Virus record (IMG/VR): IMGVR_UViG_3300021409_000094
Span: 1 to 26,495 of that record
From: a virus
Direction: 5' to 3' (one strand)
DNA: 26,495 nucleotides
Below, one piece after another: positions 13,474-21,763 of the stretch. A program made the translations under genes and the position numbers. Under the pieces are notes generated by a model that saw nothing but the letters and a program-made list of their open reading frames with translations, did no database searches and had not been told where the DNA came from. Each line of letters begins with the position of its first letter. Position 1 is the first letter of the stretch.

Positions 13474-13500
13474 AGGCGGCCGGAAGGTCGCCTTTTGTCG
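13474..13500 (+). terminator. Candidate intrinsic terminator before the late operon
   Basis: Arms AGGCGGCC (13474-13481) and GGTCGCCT (13486-13493) pair over 8 bases with one G-U and enclose a GGAA (GNRA-type) tetraloop. The stem is followed by TTTTGTCGTCTT. It lies 10-17 bases before the HNH gene, exactly where an early/late barrier is expected. The U-tract is interrupted, so strength is uncertain. Confidence 0.5.
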
Positions 13501-13509
13501 TCTTAGAGT

Positions 13510-13878
13510 ATGCCTCGTCTTAAGTCCCTGCCACCTCGACTGACCTCGATGCCGCCTCGTCTTGGCCGTGCTGTCGGTGATGAGAAGGCCAGACTGCGAG
13601 AGCGCGAGATCAACACGCCGAATCGCAGCTGGTATCACAGCGCACGGTGGAAGAAGCTGCGGCTCGACGTTTTCGAACGTGACAGCTGGACCTGTAAGCA
13701 AACCGGAGCGATCTGCCTCGGCACGCATCCCGCTCCTAACAGCCCGGTCTGCGACCACGTCAAGCCGCATCACTGGGACGAGCAGTTGTTCTGGGACATC
13801 GACAACCTGCAGACCGTGACCAAAGCCTACCACGACAGCGAGAAGCAGAAGCAGGAGCGGGCGCAGCCCGGATGGTGA
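13510..13878 (+). CDS. HNH endonuclease of the packaging module
   Basis: A 122-residue HNH protein of the kind found next to terminase genes in HK97-type cos phages. The N-terminal PPRL repeats (LKSLPPRLTSMPPRL) are characteristic of that group. The core includes YHSARWKKLRLDVFERDSWT, a Cys in TCKQTGAIC, then VCDHVKPHHWDEQLFWDIDN and LQTVTKAYHDSEK. The His and Asn residues of the HNH fold are present. In HK97 the equivalent protein works with the terminase during DNA cutting and packaging. It is the first gene of the late operon, just downstream of the candidate terminator. Confidence 0.9.
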   Translation: MPRLKSLPPRLTSMPPRLGRAVGDEKARLREREINTPNRSWYHSARWKKLRLDVFERDSWTCKQTGAICLGTHPAPNSPVCDHVKPHHWDEQLFWDIDNLQTVTKAYHDSEKQKQERAQPGW

Positions 13879-13879
13879 G

Positions 13880-14059
13880 ATGGCAACAGCGAATGTCGAT
13901 GCTGGTGAGGTGATGAGCAGCTTGACGCTGACGTTCACACTGACGCGCACCTATCGGGCTCGCATGTGGATCGGCACCCGTCTGATCCTCCTCGCAGGCA
14001 TGATCCTCGGCACGTCGATGGTGATCGTCGAGGCGGACGACGACCAGGCCGAGGTCTGA
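13880..14059 (+). CDS. Small membrane protein between HNH and terS
   Basis: A 59-residue frame beginning one base after the HNH stop. A basic segment (FTLTRTYRARMWIGTRL) precedes one hydrophobic stretch, LILLAGMILGTSMVIV, and an acidic tail (EADDDQAEV). This is a plausible single-TM protein with the N terminus in the cytoplasm. A second ATG at 13913 is an alternative start. Such tiny ORFs are common between the HNH and small terminase genes. The role is unknown. Confidence 0.6.
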   Translation: MATANVDAGEVMSSLTLTFTLTRTYRARMWIGTRLILLAGMILGTSMVIVEADDDQAEV

Positions 14060-14150
14060 CCTCACCCCATCGACCAGGAGGGGGGGGTGAAAGTCTGGAA
14101 CCCCTCTGCCTCCTGCACCCGCGTCCCCCTCACGTAGAGATTTTTTTCGG
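14060..14150. other. Candidate cos / terminase recognition region
   Basis: A 91-base gap between the HNH module and terS. It holds a run of eight G (14080-14087), a C-rich block with CCTCCT (14109-14114) complementary to AGGAGG at 14076-14081, and a seven-T run (14141-14147) just before the terS ATG. HNH-terS gaps are the usual place of cos in HK97-like phages. The cut site cannot be read from sequence alone. Confidence 0.35.
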
Positions 14151-14645
14151 ATGAGCGAGATATTTGACCTCTTTGGCCACCCCATTCCGGACTGGAAGGG
14201 GAAGCGAGGTCGCCCGCCTTACGAGGCGACCGAAAAAGATCGCAATAAGATCAAGCTCTTGCTGGCGCTCGGTTGGTCTATCGATCGCATGGCAAACGGA
14301 ATTGGCATCTCTCCGGCCACGCTGAAGCGGTATTTTAGAGCCGAGCTGAAGCAGCGTGATGCCATGCGGGACAGGCTCGACGCTCGCCGGTTCGAGATCG
14401 CGATGGAGCAGTCGAACGCCGGCAACGTCACCGCGCTGAAGGAACTGGGCAAGATGCTCGACAGCAACGACCGCATGGGGATGGACAGCCGGTTGCGCGA
14501 TGCTCAGCAGAAGCGAGCCGTCGCGAAAGAGGACGCCGCTCCGCAAGGCAAGAAGGAAGTGGCGAAGGCGGCGGCGAAGACGGCCGGCGAAGACAGCCAC
14601 TGGGGCAACGACCTTCTGCCGGGTATGGCAGGGAAACCGAACTGA
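14151..14645 (+). CDS. terS: Terminase small subunit
   Basis: A 164-residue protein. The N-terminal part GHPIPDWKGKRGRPPYEATE leads into a helix-turn-helix (LLLALGWSIDRMANGIGISP, then ATLKRYFRAEL), the DNA-recognition element of small terminases. The central helices (MEQSNAGNVTALKELGKMLD) form the oligomerisation region, and the Lys/Ala-rich tail is probably the TerL contact. It is followed directly by TerL with a one-base TGATG overlap. The start has no strong ribosome site and a T-run just before it. The function, selecting phage DNA for packaging, is well supported by context. Confidence 0.9.
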   Translation: MSEIFDLFGHPIPDWKGKRGRPPYEATEKDRNKIKLLLALGWSIDRMANGIGISPATLKRYFRAELKQRDAMRDRLDARRFEIAMEQSNAGNVTALKELGKMLDSNDRMGMDSRLRDAQQKRAVAKEDAAPQGKKEVAKAAAKTAGEDSHWGNDLLPGMAGKPN

Positions 14646-16348
14646 TGGACACGGCATGGATGCCGGCTACTGCCTGGTCGACCGCTGTTCCAGACTGGAA
14701 GGAACGTATCCGGCTTCAGCATTCGCTAATCCCGGATCTTCCGCTCTTCGACAAGGTCGCCGAAAAGGCGCTTCGGATCTTCAAGCGGCTTCGTGTCCCC
14801 GATGTCATTGGCAATCCTACCTACGGCGAAGCGTGCGACGACTGGGTCTTTGATATCGTCCGGGTCATCTTCGGGAGTTATGATCCGGACCTGAAGCGGC
14901 GCATGTTGCGAGAATTCTTCCTGCTCGTGCCGAAGAAGAACGGAAAGTCGTCGATCGCCGCAGCCATCATGGTGACGGCGGCGATCCTCAACGAGAGGCC
15001 TGAAGCCGAGCTGCTGCTGATCGCGCCGACGAAGACGATTGCCGGGATCTCGTTCAAACAGGCTGCTGGCATCGTTCGCCTGGATGCGGAGCTTTCCAAG
15101 CTCTTCCACATCCAAGACCACCTTAAGATGATCACCCACCTCAACACGCTTGCGGTGATCATCGTCAAGGCTGCAGCAGCGGACGTCATCACCGGGTCCA
15201 AAGCGACCTACATTTTGATCGACGAGACGCATGTCTTTGCGACCATGGCGAAAGCTGCCGACATCTTCGTCGAGATCCGGGGTTCACTCGCCGCGCGTCC
15301 AGACGGGTTCCTGGCGCAGATCACGACACAGTCGAAGACGCCGCCAACAGGCGTCTTCAAGGCTGAGCTGAAAAAGGCGCGCGACGTTCGGGATGGGCTT
15401 TTCGCGTTCCCGATGTTGGCGGTTCTCTACGAGCTGCCGCCGGAAGATGCAGTCGACGGTGGATGGATGCGCCGTGAGCGTTGGGGCTTGGTCAATCCCA
15501 ATCTCAATCGTTCGGTCGACGAGGACTACCTTGCTGGCGAGATCGCGACGGCTATGCGCGAGGGGCCGGAGAAACTGGCTCTGATCGCGTCGCAGCACTT
15601 CAACGTCGAGATCGGCCTTGGCCTTCACGCCGATCGATGGGCCGGCGCGGATTATTGGCTTGCAGCTGCCGTGCCAGGCATGACGTTGGATCGTCTACTT
15701 GCCGACTGCGACGTCGCCGTCGTCGGCGTTGACGGTGGCGGCCTCGACGACTTGATGGCGATTGCCGTCATTGGCCGGCACAAGGAAAGCAGGAACTGGC
15801 TGCACTGGGGTCGCGCATGGGCGCACGAAGATGTCTTCCAGCGCCGTCAGGAGATCGCTCCTCGCCTTCGCCAGTTCGAAGAGGAAGGCGACCTGGTCGT
15901 CTGCAAGGAAGTCGACGACGATGTGAAGGAAATCGCCGACATCTGCGAACGCATTCACGCTTCGGGACTTCTGCCGGAGCGTGCCGGGATTGGCCTCGAC
16001 TCTTACGGGATTGCAACCCTCCTCGATGTTCTGGCGGAACGCGGCCTCGAAGGCGATCTCACACTTGCTGTCGGTCAGGGCTGGAAGCTGCAGTCGGCAA
16101 TTACGACACTGCCGCGCAAGCTCAAAGATCGGACGATGGTACACTGCGGACAGCCGCTCATGGCGTGGGCTGCGGGTAACGCGAAGACTGAGCTTCGGGG
16201 CTCTAACTATCTCGTCACCAAACAGGCTGCCGGCGCTTCGAAGATCGACCCGCTCATGGCGCTGTTCAATGCCGCTATGCTGATGTTTCTCAATCCGGAA
16301 GCCTCCGGCCGCTCGGTCTATGAGACACGCGGAATAAGGATGATCTGA
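14645..16348 (+). CDS. terL: Terminase large subunit
   Basis: A 567-residue packaging motor of the HK97-type terminase family. ATPase motifs are Walker A VPKKNGKSS (95-103), Walker B YILIDE (189-194) and coupling motif TTQS (about 227-230). The nuclease domain starts at about 355, with the metal-binding Asp363 in VVGVDGGGLDD, and continues to further acidic residues (about 415 onward). The length is usual. It cuts concatemeric DNA and drives it through the portal, using the TerS-bound site. The gene overlaps terS by one base and is followed four bases later by the portal gene. Confidence 0.97.
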   Translation: MDTAWMPATAWSTAVPDWKERIRLQHSLIPDLPLFDKVAEKALRIFKRLRVPDVIGNPTYGEACDDWVFDIVRVIFGSYDPDLKRRMLREFFLLVPKKNGKSSIAAAIMVTAAILNERPEAELLLIAPTKTIAGISFKQAAGIVRLDAELSKLFHIQDHLKMITHLNTLAVIIVKAAAADVITGSKATYILIDETHVFATMAKAADIFVEIRGSLAARPDGFLAQITTQSKTPPTGVFKAELKKARDVRDGLFAFPMLAVLYELPPEDAVDGGWMRRERWGLVNPNLNRSVDEDYLAGEIATAMREGPEKLALIASQHFNVEIGLGLHADRWAGADYWLAAAVPGMTLDRLLADCDVAVVGVDGGGLDDLMAIAVIGRHKESRNWLHWGRAWAHEDVFQRRQEIAPRLRQFEEEGDLVVCKEVDDDVKEIADICERIHASGLLPERAGIGLDSYGIATLLDVLAERGLEGDLTLAVGQGWKLQSAITTLPRKLKDRTMVHCGQPLMAWAAGNAKTELRGSNYLVTKQAAGASKIDPLMALFNAAMLMFLNPEASGRSVYETRGIRMI

Positions 16349-16352
16349 GCCG

Positions 16353-17612
16353 ATGGGCATCATGGATTTGTTTCGCGGCAAAGAGGCTGCCCCAGCATCA
16401 ACCGGCCGCGCCGAGGTCATGGCGTCCGGCGCAGGTTACGTCTCGCTCGACGATCCTCGCCTGATCGAGTTCCTTCGCGATGGCATGATGACGGCGACCG
16501 GCTTCACGGTGAATCCGGAAACGGCGCTGCGGAACCCGTCTATGTTCAGGGCCTGCAGCCTGATCTCCAACTCGATCGGCATGCTGCCGCTGCACCTGAT
16601 CGTGCAAGAGACGAAAGAGAAGGCGACGGACCACCCGCTCTACCGTGTGCTGCACCGTCGACCAAACACCTTTCAGAGCGCGTTCGACTTCCGTGCCTGC
16701 ATGCAGATGCGCGCGCTGGTGCACAAGAACAGCTTTGCACGGATCCTGCGGTCGACGAGCATCCGGACGGGGAAGTCGATCGTATCGGGCCTAGTGCCGC
16801 TCGATGCGCGCAAGATGACCGTCAGCCTGAACGCCAGCTGGCGCATGGAATACCTCTACGAGCCCAGCAACGGGCCGAAAATCCGATATCAGGCTGAAGA
16901 CATCTTCCACCTCCGGGGTGCGTCAATTGACGGCTTGAACGGTTTTTCACTGATCGAGCAGGCGAAAGAGGCAATCGGCCTCGCGCTAAGTGCCGAACTC
17001 GCGGCGGGCCGGATGTTCAAGAATGGCACGCTGGTCGGTGGTGCGCTCTCTCACAAGGGAACCTTATCGGATCCTGCTTTCGAGCGCCTACAGGCTAGTC
17101 TTGCGGAGAAGGAAGGCGCGGATAACGCCGGCAAGAACCTGATCCTTGAAGAAGGGATGGAATGGAAGGCGTACGGGTCCAACGCCAAAGACTCGCAGAT
17201 GACCGAGCTGCGCAAACTCCAGATCGAAGAGATCGCTCGCGTCTCCGGCGTGCCTCGACCGCTACTTATGGTCGATGAGACCAGCTGGGGTTCCGGCATT
17301 GAAGCCCTCGGACAATTCTTCGTCGCGTACGCCCTGAACCCATGGTTCGAAGCGTGGCAGCAAGCCGTCGAGCGATGCCTTCTGAATGATGATGAGGTCG
17401 AAATCTACGAGGCCAAATTCAATCCGGGAGCGCTTTTGCGCGGCTCTCTGAAAGACCAGGCCGATTACCTGTCGAAAGCGCTTGGCGCTGGAGGCCACCA
17501 GCCGTGGATCCATTACGACGAGGCCCGCAGCACGATGGACCTTCCTGATCGAGAGCGGCCAATAAACCCCATGACCGCGGCCCCAACTGCCCCGGACCCT
17601 GCGCGGACCTGA
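16353..17612 (+). CDS. HK97-type portal protein
   Basis: A 419-residue portal protein. Signature parts are MGIMDLFRGK at the start, the ISNSIGMLPLHLIVQE strand, HPLYRVLHRRPNTFQSAFDF, and the GISR-like region IARVSGVPRPLLMVDETSWG with LNPWFEAWQQAVERCL. It forms the dodecameric ring at one capsid vertex through which DNA enters and leaves and on which the terminase docks. The C-terminal tail is Pro/Ala-rich. It lies between terL and the head protease in the standard gene order. Confidence 0.95.
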   Translation: MGIMDLFRGKEAAPASTGRAEVMASGAGYVSLDDPRLIEFLRDGMMTATGFTVNPETALRNPSMFRACSLISNSIGMLPLHLIVQETKEKATDHPLYRVLHRRPNTFQSAFDFRACMQMRALVHKNSFARILRSTSIRTGKSIVSGLVPLDARKMTVSLNASWRMEYLYEPSNGPKIRYQAEDIFHLRGASIDGLNGFSLIEQAKEAIGLALSAELAAGRMFKNGTLVGGALSHKGTLSDPAFERLQASLAEKEGADNAGKNLILEEGMEWKAYGSNAKDSQMTELRKLQIEEIARVSGVPRPLLMVDETSWGSGIEALGQFFVAYALNPWFEAWQQAVERCLLNDDEVEIYEAKFNPGALLRGSLKDQADYLSKALGAGGHQPWIHYDEARSTMDLPDRERPINPMTAAPTAPDPART

Positions 17613-17626
17613 AAAGGATCATTACC

Positions 17627-18577
17627 ATGAAGCCTACCAAGCCAATTTCAACTTCGACGAAACCGGCCGGTGCTCAGGTGGCGGGATCGTCCGTGATCAA
17701 GCCACCTCGCGGGTCGATCATGAAGCCGCAAGCTAAAGTCCGGCCGGGTGCCCTGCCTCTGCCTGCCAACCGCGACGTTGCGGCGTTCACAAAGCCATCC
17801 GTATTCGATCGGTGGTCGACAGATGCTGCCGGTGTTCGTGCGCTTGAACCCGGCGACAACGTCATTACCATGTTCGATGTTGTCGGCGAAGATTACTGGT
17901 CGGGCGGCGGCATTACTGCAAAGCGCGTTGCCTCGCAGCTGCGTGCCATCGGCCCAAAACCTGTCGAAGTCCAGATCAACAGCCCCGGTGGCGATATGTT
18001 CGAAGGCATCGCCGTCTACAACGTTCTGCGCGAGCATCCGCAGCCGATCACGGTCAAAGTCATGGGTATGGCTGCGTCGGCCGCATCGATCATCGCCATG
18101 GCGGGTGATCAGATCCTGGTCGGCGCCGCATCCTTCCTGATGATCCATAACTGCTGGGTCATGGCGATGGGAAATCGTCACGACATGAAAGAGACGGCCG
18201 AATGGCTCGAGCCTTTCGACCAGGCCATGGTCGAGGTTTACGCGGCACGGTCCGGGCAGGACCCGAAGCAGATCGCCAAGTGGATGGATGCCGAGACATT
18301 CATGTCAGGCTCCATATCTGTCGATCGCGGATTTGCCGATGGCTTGTTGCCAGCTGACACGATGACGGTCGACGAGAGCGCAAAGGCGCATGATCTCGAT
18401 CTCAACGAAATTCGGGCGATGGAGCTTTCCCTCGTCTCGGCGGGTATGAAGCGCAGCGATGCGCGGGCTCGCCTCAACAAGATCAAGGGTACGCCTGGCG
18501 CTGCCCTTGAAGCCACGCCCGGCGCTGGCGCTGATTGGTCGGGACTGTCCGGCCTCCTTTCCACGCTTCGTTCCTGA
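17627..18577 (+). CDS. ClpP-like head maturation protease
   Basis: A 316-residue prohead protease of the ClpP/S14 fold. After a basic, probably cleaved, leader (1-70) come INSPGGDMFEGIAVYN (117-132), nucleophile Ser151 in GMAAS, His174 in MIHNCW and the Asp near 221 in WMDAETFMSG. The C-terminal 70 residues are a linker, probably a scaffold tail. It should trim the capsid delta domain and itself during head maturation. It sits between portal and capsid genes. Active-site residues are all present. Confidence 0.94.
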   Translation: MKPTKPISTSTKPAGAQVAGSSVIKPPRGSIMKPQAKVRPGALPLPANRDVAAFTKPSVFDRWSTDAAGVRALEPGDNVITMFDVVGEDYWSGGGITAKRVASQLRAIGPKPVEVQINSPGGDMFEGIAVYNVLREHPQPITVKVMGMAASAASIIAMAGDQILVGAASFLMIHNCWVMAMGNRHDMKETAEWLEPFDQAMVEVYAARSGQDPKQIAKWMDAETFMSGSISVDRGFADGLLPADTMTVDESAKAHDLDLNEIRAMELSLVSAGMKRSDARARLNKIKGTPGAALEATPGAGADWSGLSGLLSTLRS

Positions 18578-18589
18578 GAGGACACCATC

Positions 18590-19837
18590 ATGAAGCACAT
18601 TGCACCGGGCGCTTTCGCGCTCGCGCGTCCGCGCGCCATCATCACGATGCCACGCGCCGACGCATCCAATCCGGCGGCGCTGCTCGCTGAAATCAAATCG
18701 GCATTCGAGGAATTCAAGACTGCCAACGAGCAGAATCTCAAGGGCAAGGCCGATGTGGTCGTCGCCGAAAAGGTCGATCGCATCAATGCTGCTTTGTCGA
18801 CGATGGAAGGAAACTTTCAGAAGGCCGTCGACGATCTGAACGCCAAGGTTGCCGCAGCTGGCTCCGGCAACATCATCGGCGATATTCCTGGCGATCCGGA
18901 ATATACCAAGGCGTTCAAAGCGCATATGCGCAAGGGTGACGTCTCGGCGGCCATGACCAAGGGCACGGCTGAAGACGGCGGCTATCTCGCTCCGATCGAA
19001 TGGGACCGGACGATCACCGGGCGCCTCAAGCGGATCTCGGCAATCCGGGCCAATGCTCGTGTGCAGTCGATCACCGGCGCTGGCTTCAAGAAGCTGTTCA
19101 CCGATCGTGCTATCGGTTCCGGCTGGGTGGGTGAAACCGCTTCGCGTCCGGCAACCAGCACGCCGCAGTTCGGTCAGCTCGACTTCATCCCCGGCGAGAT
19201 CTACGCGAACCCGGCGATCTCCCAGCAGATGCTCGACGATGCTGCCATCGATCTTGAAGTCTGGCTTTCTGACGAGGTCGACACCGAGTTCTCTCGTCAG
19301 GAAGGCATTGCCTTTGTCGGCGGCGATGGTGTCAACAAGCCGAATTGTATCCTGACCTATGTCACCGGCGCGCCCAATGCCGCCAAGCATCCGTGGGGCG
19401 CCATTCAGGTGCAGAACTCCGGCGCTGCAGCCGGCGTGACGCTTGATGCCATGATCGACCTGATCGCCAGCCTGCCCGAAGAGCTGTCGCAGAACGCGAA
19501 GTTCTTCATGAACCGGCTGTCGGTTGCCGCCTATCGCAAGATCAAGGATGCCAACGGCAACTACATCTGGCAGCCGAGCCCAGCCGTCGGCCAGCCGTCC
19601 ACCCTGTTCGAGGCGCCGATTGTCCAGGTTCCCGACATGCCAGTCGTGGCAGCCGGCAATATCGCCGCACTCTACGGCGATATGGAAGCGACTTACCTGG
19701 TCGTCGACCGTGTCGGCATCCGCGTCTTGCGCGACCCCTACACCAACAAGCCGTTCGTGCACTTCTACACGACGAAACGCGTTGGCGGCGGTGTCTACAA
19801 CCCCGAGCCGATGCGCGCCCTGAAGATCGGCGTCTGA
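18590..19837 (+). CDS. HK97-type major capsid protein
   Basis: A 415-residue capsid protein. The first about 100 residues (LLAEIKSAFEEFKTANEQNL, then MEGNFQKAVDDLNAKV) form a coiled-coil delta domain, the internal scaffold removed by the protease. The HK97 fold follows with GTAEDGGYLAPIEWDRTI, VGETASRPATSTPQFGQLDF, EIYANPAISQQMLDDAAIDL and QEGIAFVGGDGVNKPNCILT. A Lys cross-linking partner as in HK97 cannot be judged here. A stable hairpin follows the stop codon (19846-19867). Confidence 0.96.
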   Translation: MKHIAPGAFALARPRAIITMPRADASNPAALLAEIKSAFEEFKTANEQNLKGKADVVVAEKVDRINAALSTMEGNFQKAVDDLNAKVAAAGSGNIIGDIPGDPEYTKAFKAHMRKGDVSAAMTKGTAEDGGYLAPIEWDRTITGRLKRISAIRANARVQSITGAGFKKLFTDRAIGSGWVGETASRPATSTPQFGQLDFIPGEIYANPAISQQMLDDAAIDLEVWLSDEVDTEFSRQEGIAFVGGDGVNKPNCILTYVTGAPNAAKHPWGAIQVQNSGAAAGVTLDAMIDLIASLPEELSQNAKFFMNRLSVAAYRKIKDANGNYIWQPSPAVGQPSTLFEAPIVQVPDMPVVAAGNIAALYGDMEATYLVVDRVGIRVLRDPYTNKPFVHFYTTKRVGGGVYNPEPMRALKIGV

Positions 19838-19845
19838 TCCAGGCG

Positions 19846-19867
19846 GCGGGCGTCCTGCTACGCCCGC
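19846..19867 (+). promoter_or_regulatory. Stem-loop after the capsid gene
   Basis: Perfect arms GCGGGCGT (19846-19853) and ACGCCCGC (19860-19867) with a six-base loop, nine bases after the capsid stop and without a U-tract. It probably stabilises the capsid mRNA 3' end or partially lowers downstream transcription. Confidence 0.45.
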
Positions 19868-19905
19868 TACCACTCTGCTTCAGCCCAAAATCAAAGGAGG
19901 CCACA

Positions 19906-20298
19906 ATGGCCACGACGAAACAGACCACCGCGGCAGGCGCCGGAACGCAGGTGCCCGAAGCGAACCATCACAATGAAACGGTCTCTGTCACCAACAGCGG
20001 TGACAAGGCTCCTGCGGCCACGCCGGAAACCGGCACGGAGACCAGCGACCAGACGGCGACCGAACAGGCGGCGAACATCGCACCGGCCACCGAAGTCGAT
20101 CCGTCTGGTGCACCCGTCCAGATCGTTCCGGATGTGGACCTTTCGCACCCGGCAGTGGACGCCGATCCGCGCAAGGGCACAACGGTTGCCCAGAACCGGA
20201 TCGACTTCAACGATCCGACACTGACCCCTGGAGAGGCTGTCGCAAACATGCTTCGCGCTCAGGGCGTCGAAGTCATCACCGACCCTTCCAGCAAGTAA
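19906..20298 (+). CDS. Hypothetical head-region protein, disordered N terminus
   Basis: A 130-residue protein that starts after a very good ribosome site (AAAGGAGG). Residues about 1-65 are rich in Thr, Ala, Gly and Glu and have no aromatic residues, so probably disordered. The rest (VQIVPDVDLSHPAVDADPRK, then NMLRAQGVEVITDPSSK) may fold. It lies where decoration or head-completion accessory proteins are often encoded, but no homology is visible to me. Confidence 0.75.
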   Translation: MATTKQTTAAGAGTQVPEANHHNETVSVTNSGDKAPAATPETGTETSDQTATEQAANIAPATEVDPSGAPVQIVPDVDLSHPAVDADPRKGTTVAQNRIDFNDPTLTPGEAVANMLRAQGVEVITDPSSK

Positions 20299-20308
20299 GG
20301 TCGCTCCA

Positions 20309-20605
20309 ATGGCAGACGTCGTCATCACTCAACTCGGCCCGCTATACACCTTGGAAGAGGTGAAGCAGCACCTACGCGTCGATACCAGCGATGACGACGC
20401 TACGATCCAGGCGTACATGGACGCCGCTGAAAAGACGGTGCTTCAGTACTGCAACGCATCGCTGGTGCCGTATGGTATCGAAAGCATCTTCAAGGTCGCC
20501 GCTATGCTGATCGTAAGCGACCTCTACGAAGAACGTAGCGGGAGCAGCGGAGTACCGAAGGCGGCGCAGCTTCTCCTAAACCCCTATCGTTGGCTGCGGG
20601 TCTGA
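20309..20605 (+). CDS. Gp6-like head-tail connector
   Basis: A 98-residue protein of the phage gp6-like connector family. YTLEEVKQHLRVDTSDDDAT is the characteristic beginning, followed by IQAYMDAAEKTVLQYCN and a final SSGVPKAAQLLLNPYRWLRV. It should form the ring that sits under the portal and joins head and tail. The expected order capsid - gp6-like - gp16-like closure - gp10-like holds here. Confidence 0.9.
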   Translation: MADVVITQLGPLYTLEEVKQHLRVDTSDDDATIQAYMDAAEKTVLQYCNASLVPYGIESIFKVAAMLIVSDLYEERSGSSGVPKAAQLLLNPYRWLRV

Positions 20606-20606
20606 C

Positions 20607-20948
20607 ATGCAAGCTGGTGATCTCGACCGCCGAATTACGCTACAGCGCGCCACGTCAGCGGCAGGACCGCTCAATGAGCTGGTCGACACGTGGAGCGATC
20701 TTGCAACGGTTTGGGCGCGCCGCCGCGATGCGTCCGACAGCCAGAAAATCGAGTTTGTGGCGGCCGGTCAGACCGGATCATTCATCGTCGCCCGCTTCAC
20801 GGTCCGCTCAAGCACCGTCACCCGCTCGGTCACGCCTGTTGATCAAATTGTGCATGACGGGAAGGTCTGGGACATCAAGGGCGTGAAGGAAGCGGATGAA
20901 GGTCGTCGTCGCTTTATCGAAATCACTGCTTCTCGGGATGCCGACTGA
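20607..20948 (+). CDS. Head closure / head-tail adaptor (SPP1 gp16-like)
   Basis: A 113-residue protein recognisable by MQAGDLDRRITLQRATSAAG at the start, DTWSDLATVWARRRDASDSQ, and the end VWDIKGVKEADEGRRRFIEI. This is the head-tail joining (stopper) family that closes the filled head. It starts two bases after the connector stop and overlaps the next gene by one base. Confidence 0.88.
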   Translation: MQAGDLDRRITLQRATSAAGPLNELVDTWSDLATVWARRRDASDSQKIEFVAAGQTGSFIVARFTVRSSTVTRSVTPVDQIVHDGKVWDIKGVKEADEGRRRFIEITASRDAD

Positions 20949-21394
20949 TGGCAAAGATCACCGTAAAAATCGACGGCTTGAAAGAGCTGGATCGGGCGCT
21001 CGGGCAGTTGCCAAAAGCCACGGCAAAGGCGGCGCTGCGTCGTGTTCTCGTCGAGGGGGGCGAGCTGATTGCCAGTGCAGCGCGTAGGAGGGCGCCAGTC
21101 GACGAGCATTACCTCTATGAAAGTATCGACGTCTCCACAAAACTGACCACGCGCCAGCGCTCCCTTCATCGGAAGGAAGGCGGGCAGGCTTTCCAGGAGA
21201 TGTTCGTGGGCTCGAATAACCCTGCCGATATCCAGCAGGAGTTCGGCAACGAGCGTCACGGCCCACAGCCCTTCATGCGGCCGGCCTGGGATTCGACCAA
21301 GGATGCAGCACTGGAGCGCATCACGCTTCTGCTTTGGACCGAAATCGAAAAGTCGGCGGCCCGGGTCGCGAGCAAAGCAGCGCGGGGCAAGTGA
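20948..21394 (+). CDS. HK97 gp10-like tail-completion protein
   Basis: A 148-residue protein of the HK97-gp10 family. It starts ITVKIDGLKELDRALGQLPK and continues GGELIASAARRRAPVDEHYL, the conserved core in which a hydrophobic helix precedes RAPVD. It ends with HGPQPFMRPAWDSTKDAALE, typical of the family. Probably part of the head-tail interface or neck. It overlaps the preceding gene by one base and the DUF3168 gene by one base. Confidence 0.88.
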   Translation: MAKITVKIDGLKELDRALGQLPKATAKAALRRVLVEGGELIASAARRRAPVDEHYLYESIDVSTKLTTRQRSLHRKEGGQAFQEMFVGSNNPADIQQEFGNERHGPQPFMRPAWDSTKDAALERITLLLWTEIEKSAARVASKAARGK

Positions 21395-21759
21395 TGGAAC
21401 AGGCTCTGACTGATCTGCTGGCATCGGTCGCCGGCGGGCACCGCTATTGGGGCCGCGCTCCGCAGAAAGCGACGAGACCGTTTGTCGTGCTCAACCGTGT
21501 CGGCGGCCAGCCGAACTATCACATGCAGGGTCCCTCGGGCTTCGTATCAAGCCGAGTCCAGGTGGATTGCTACGCGGACAAGTATACCGAAGCGGCCGCA
21601 CTCGCCGCGAACGTGACCGCGCTCGTGTCCGGATACCAGGGCGGGACGATACAAGGAATTTTCGTCGAGAGCGAAAGAAGCCTTTCCGCAGCGGACGCGG
21701 GAGAGGTCAGCAGCGTGTTCCGCATTTCCATCGACATCACTGTTCTACACGGAGAATAA
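21394..21759 (+). CDS. DUF3168-type tail terminator
   Basis: A 121-residue protein. ALTDLLASVAGGHRYWGRAP followed by RPFVVLNRVGGQPNYHMQGP, with VQVDCYADKYTEAAALAANV, is the DUF3168 pattern, a tail-terminator family equivalent to lambda gpU. It caps the tail tube at the head-proximal end. The ATG at 21394 shares a base with the gp10-like stop. An in-frame start 60 bases upstream lies inside that gene and is not preferred. Confidence 0.87.
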   Translation: MEQALTDLLASVAGGHRYWGRAPQKATRPFVVLNRVGGQPNYHMQGPSGFVSSRVQVDCYADKYTEAAALAANVTALVSGYQGGTIQGIFVESERSLSAADAGEVSSVFRISIDITVLHGE

Positions 21760-21763
21760 GACA

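Noticed and set aside
18305-19873. 522-codon open frame on the minus strand across the protease tail and capsid genes
   Set aside because: It is antisense to the clearly recognised capsid gene. Its product is Arg/Gly/Asp-rich with no domain, as expected from the complement of GC-rich codons.
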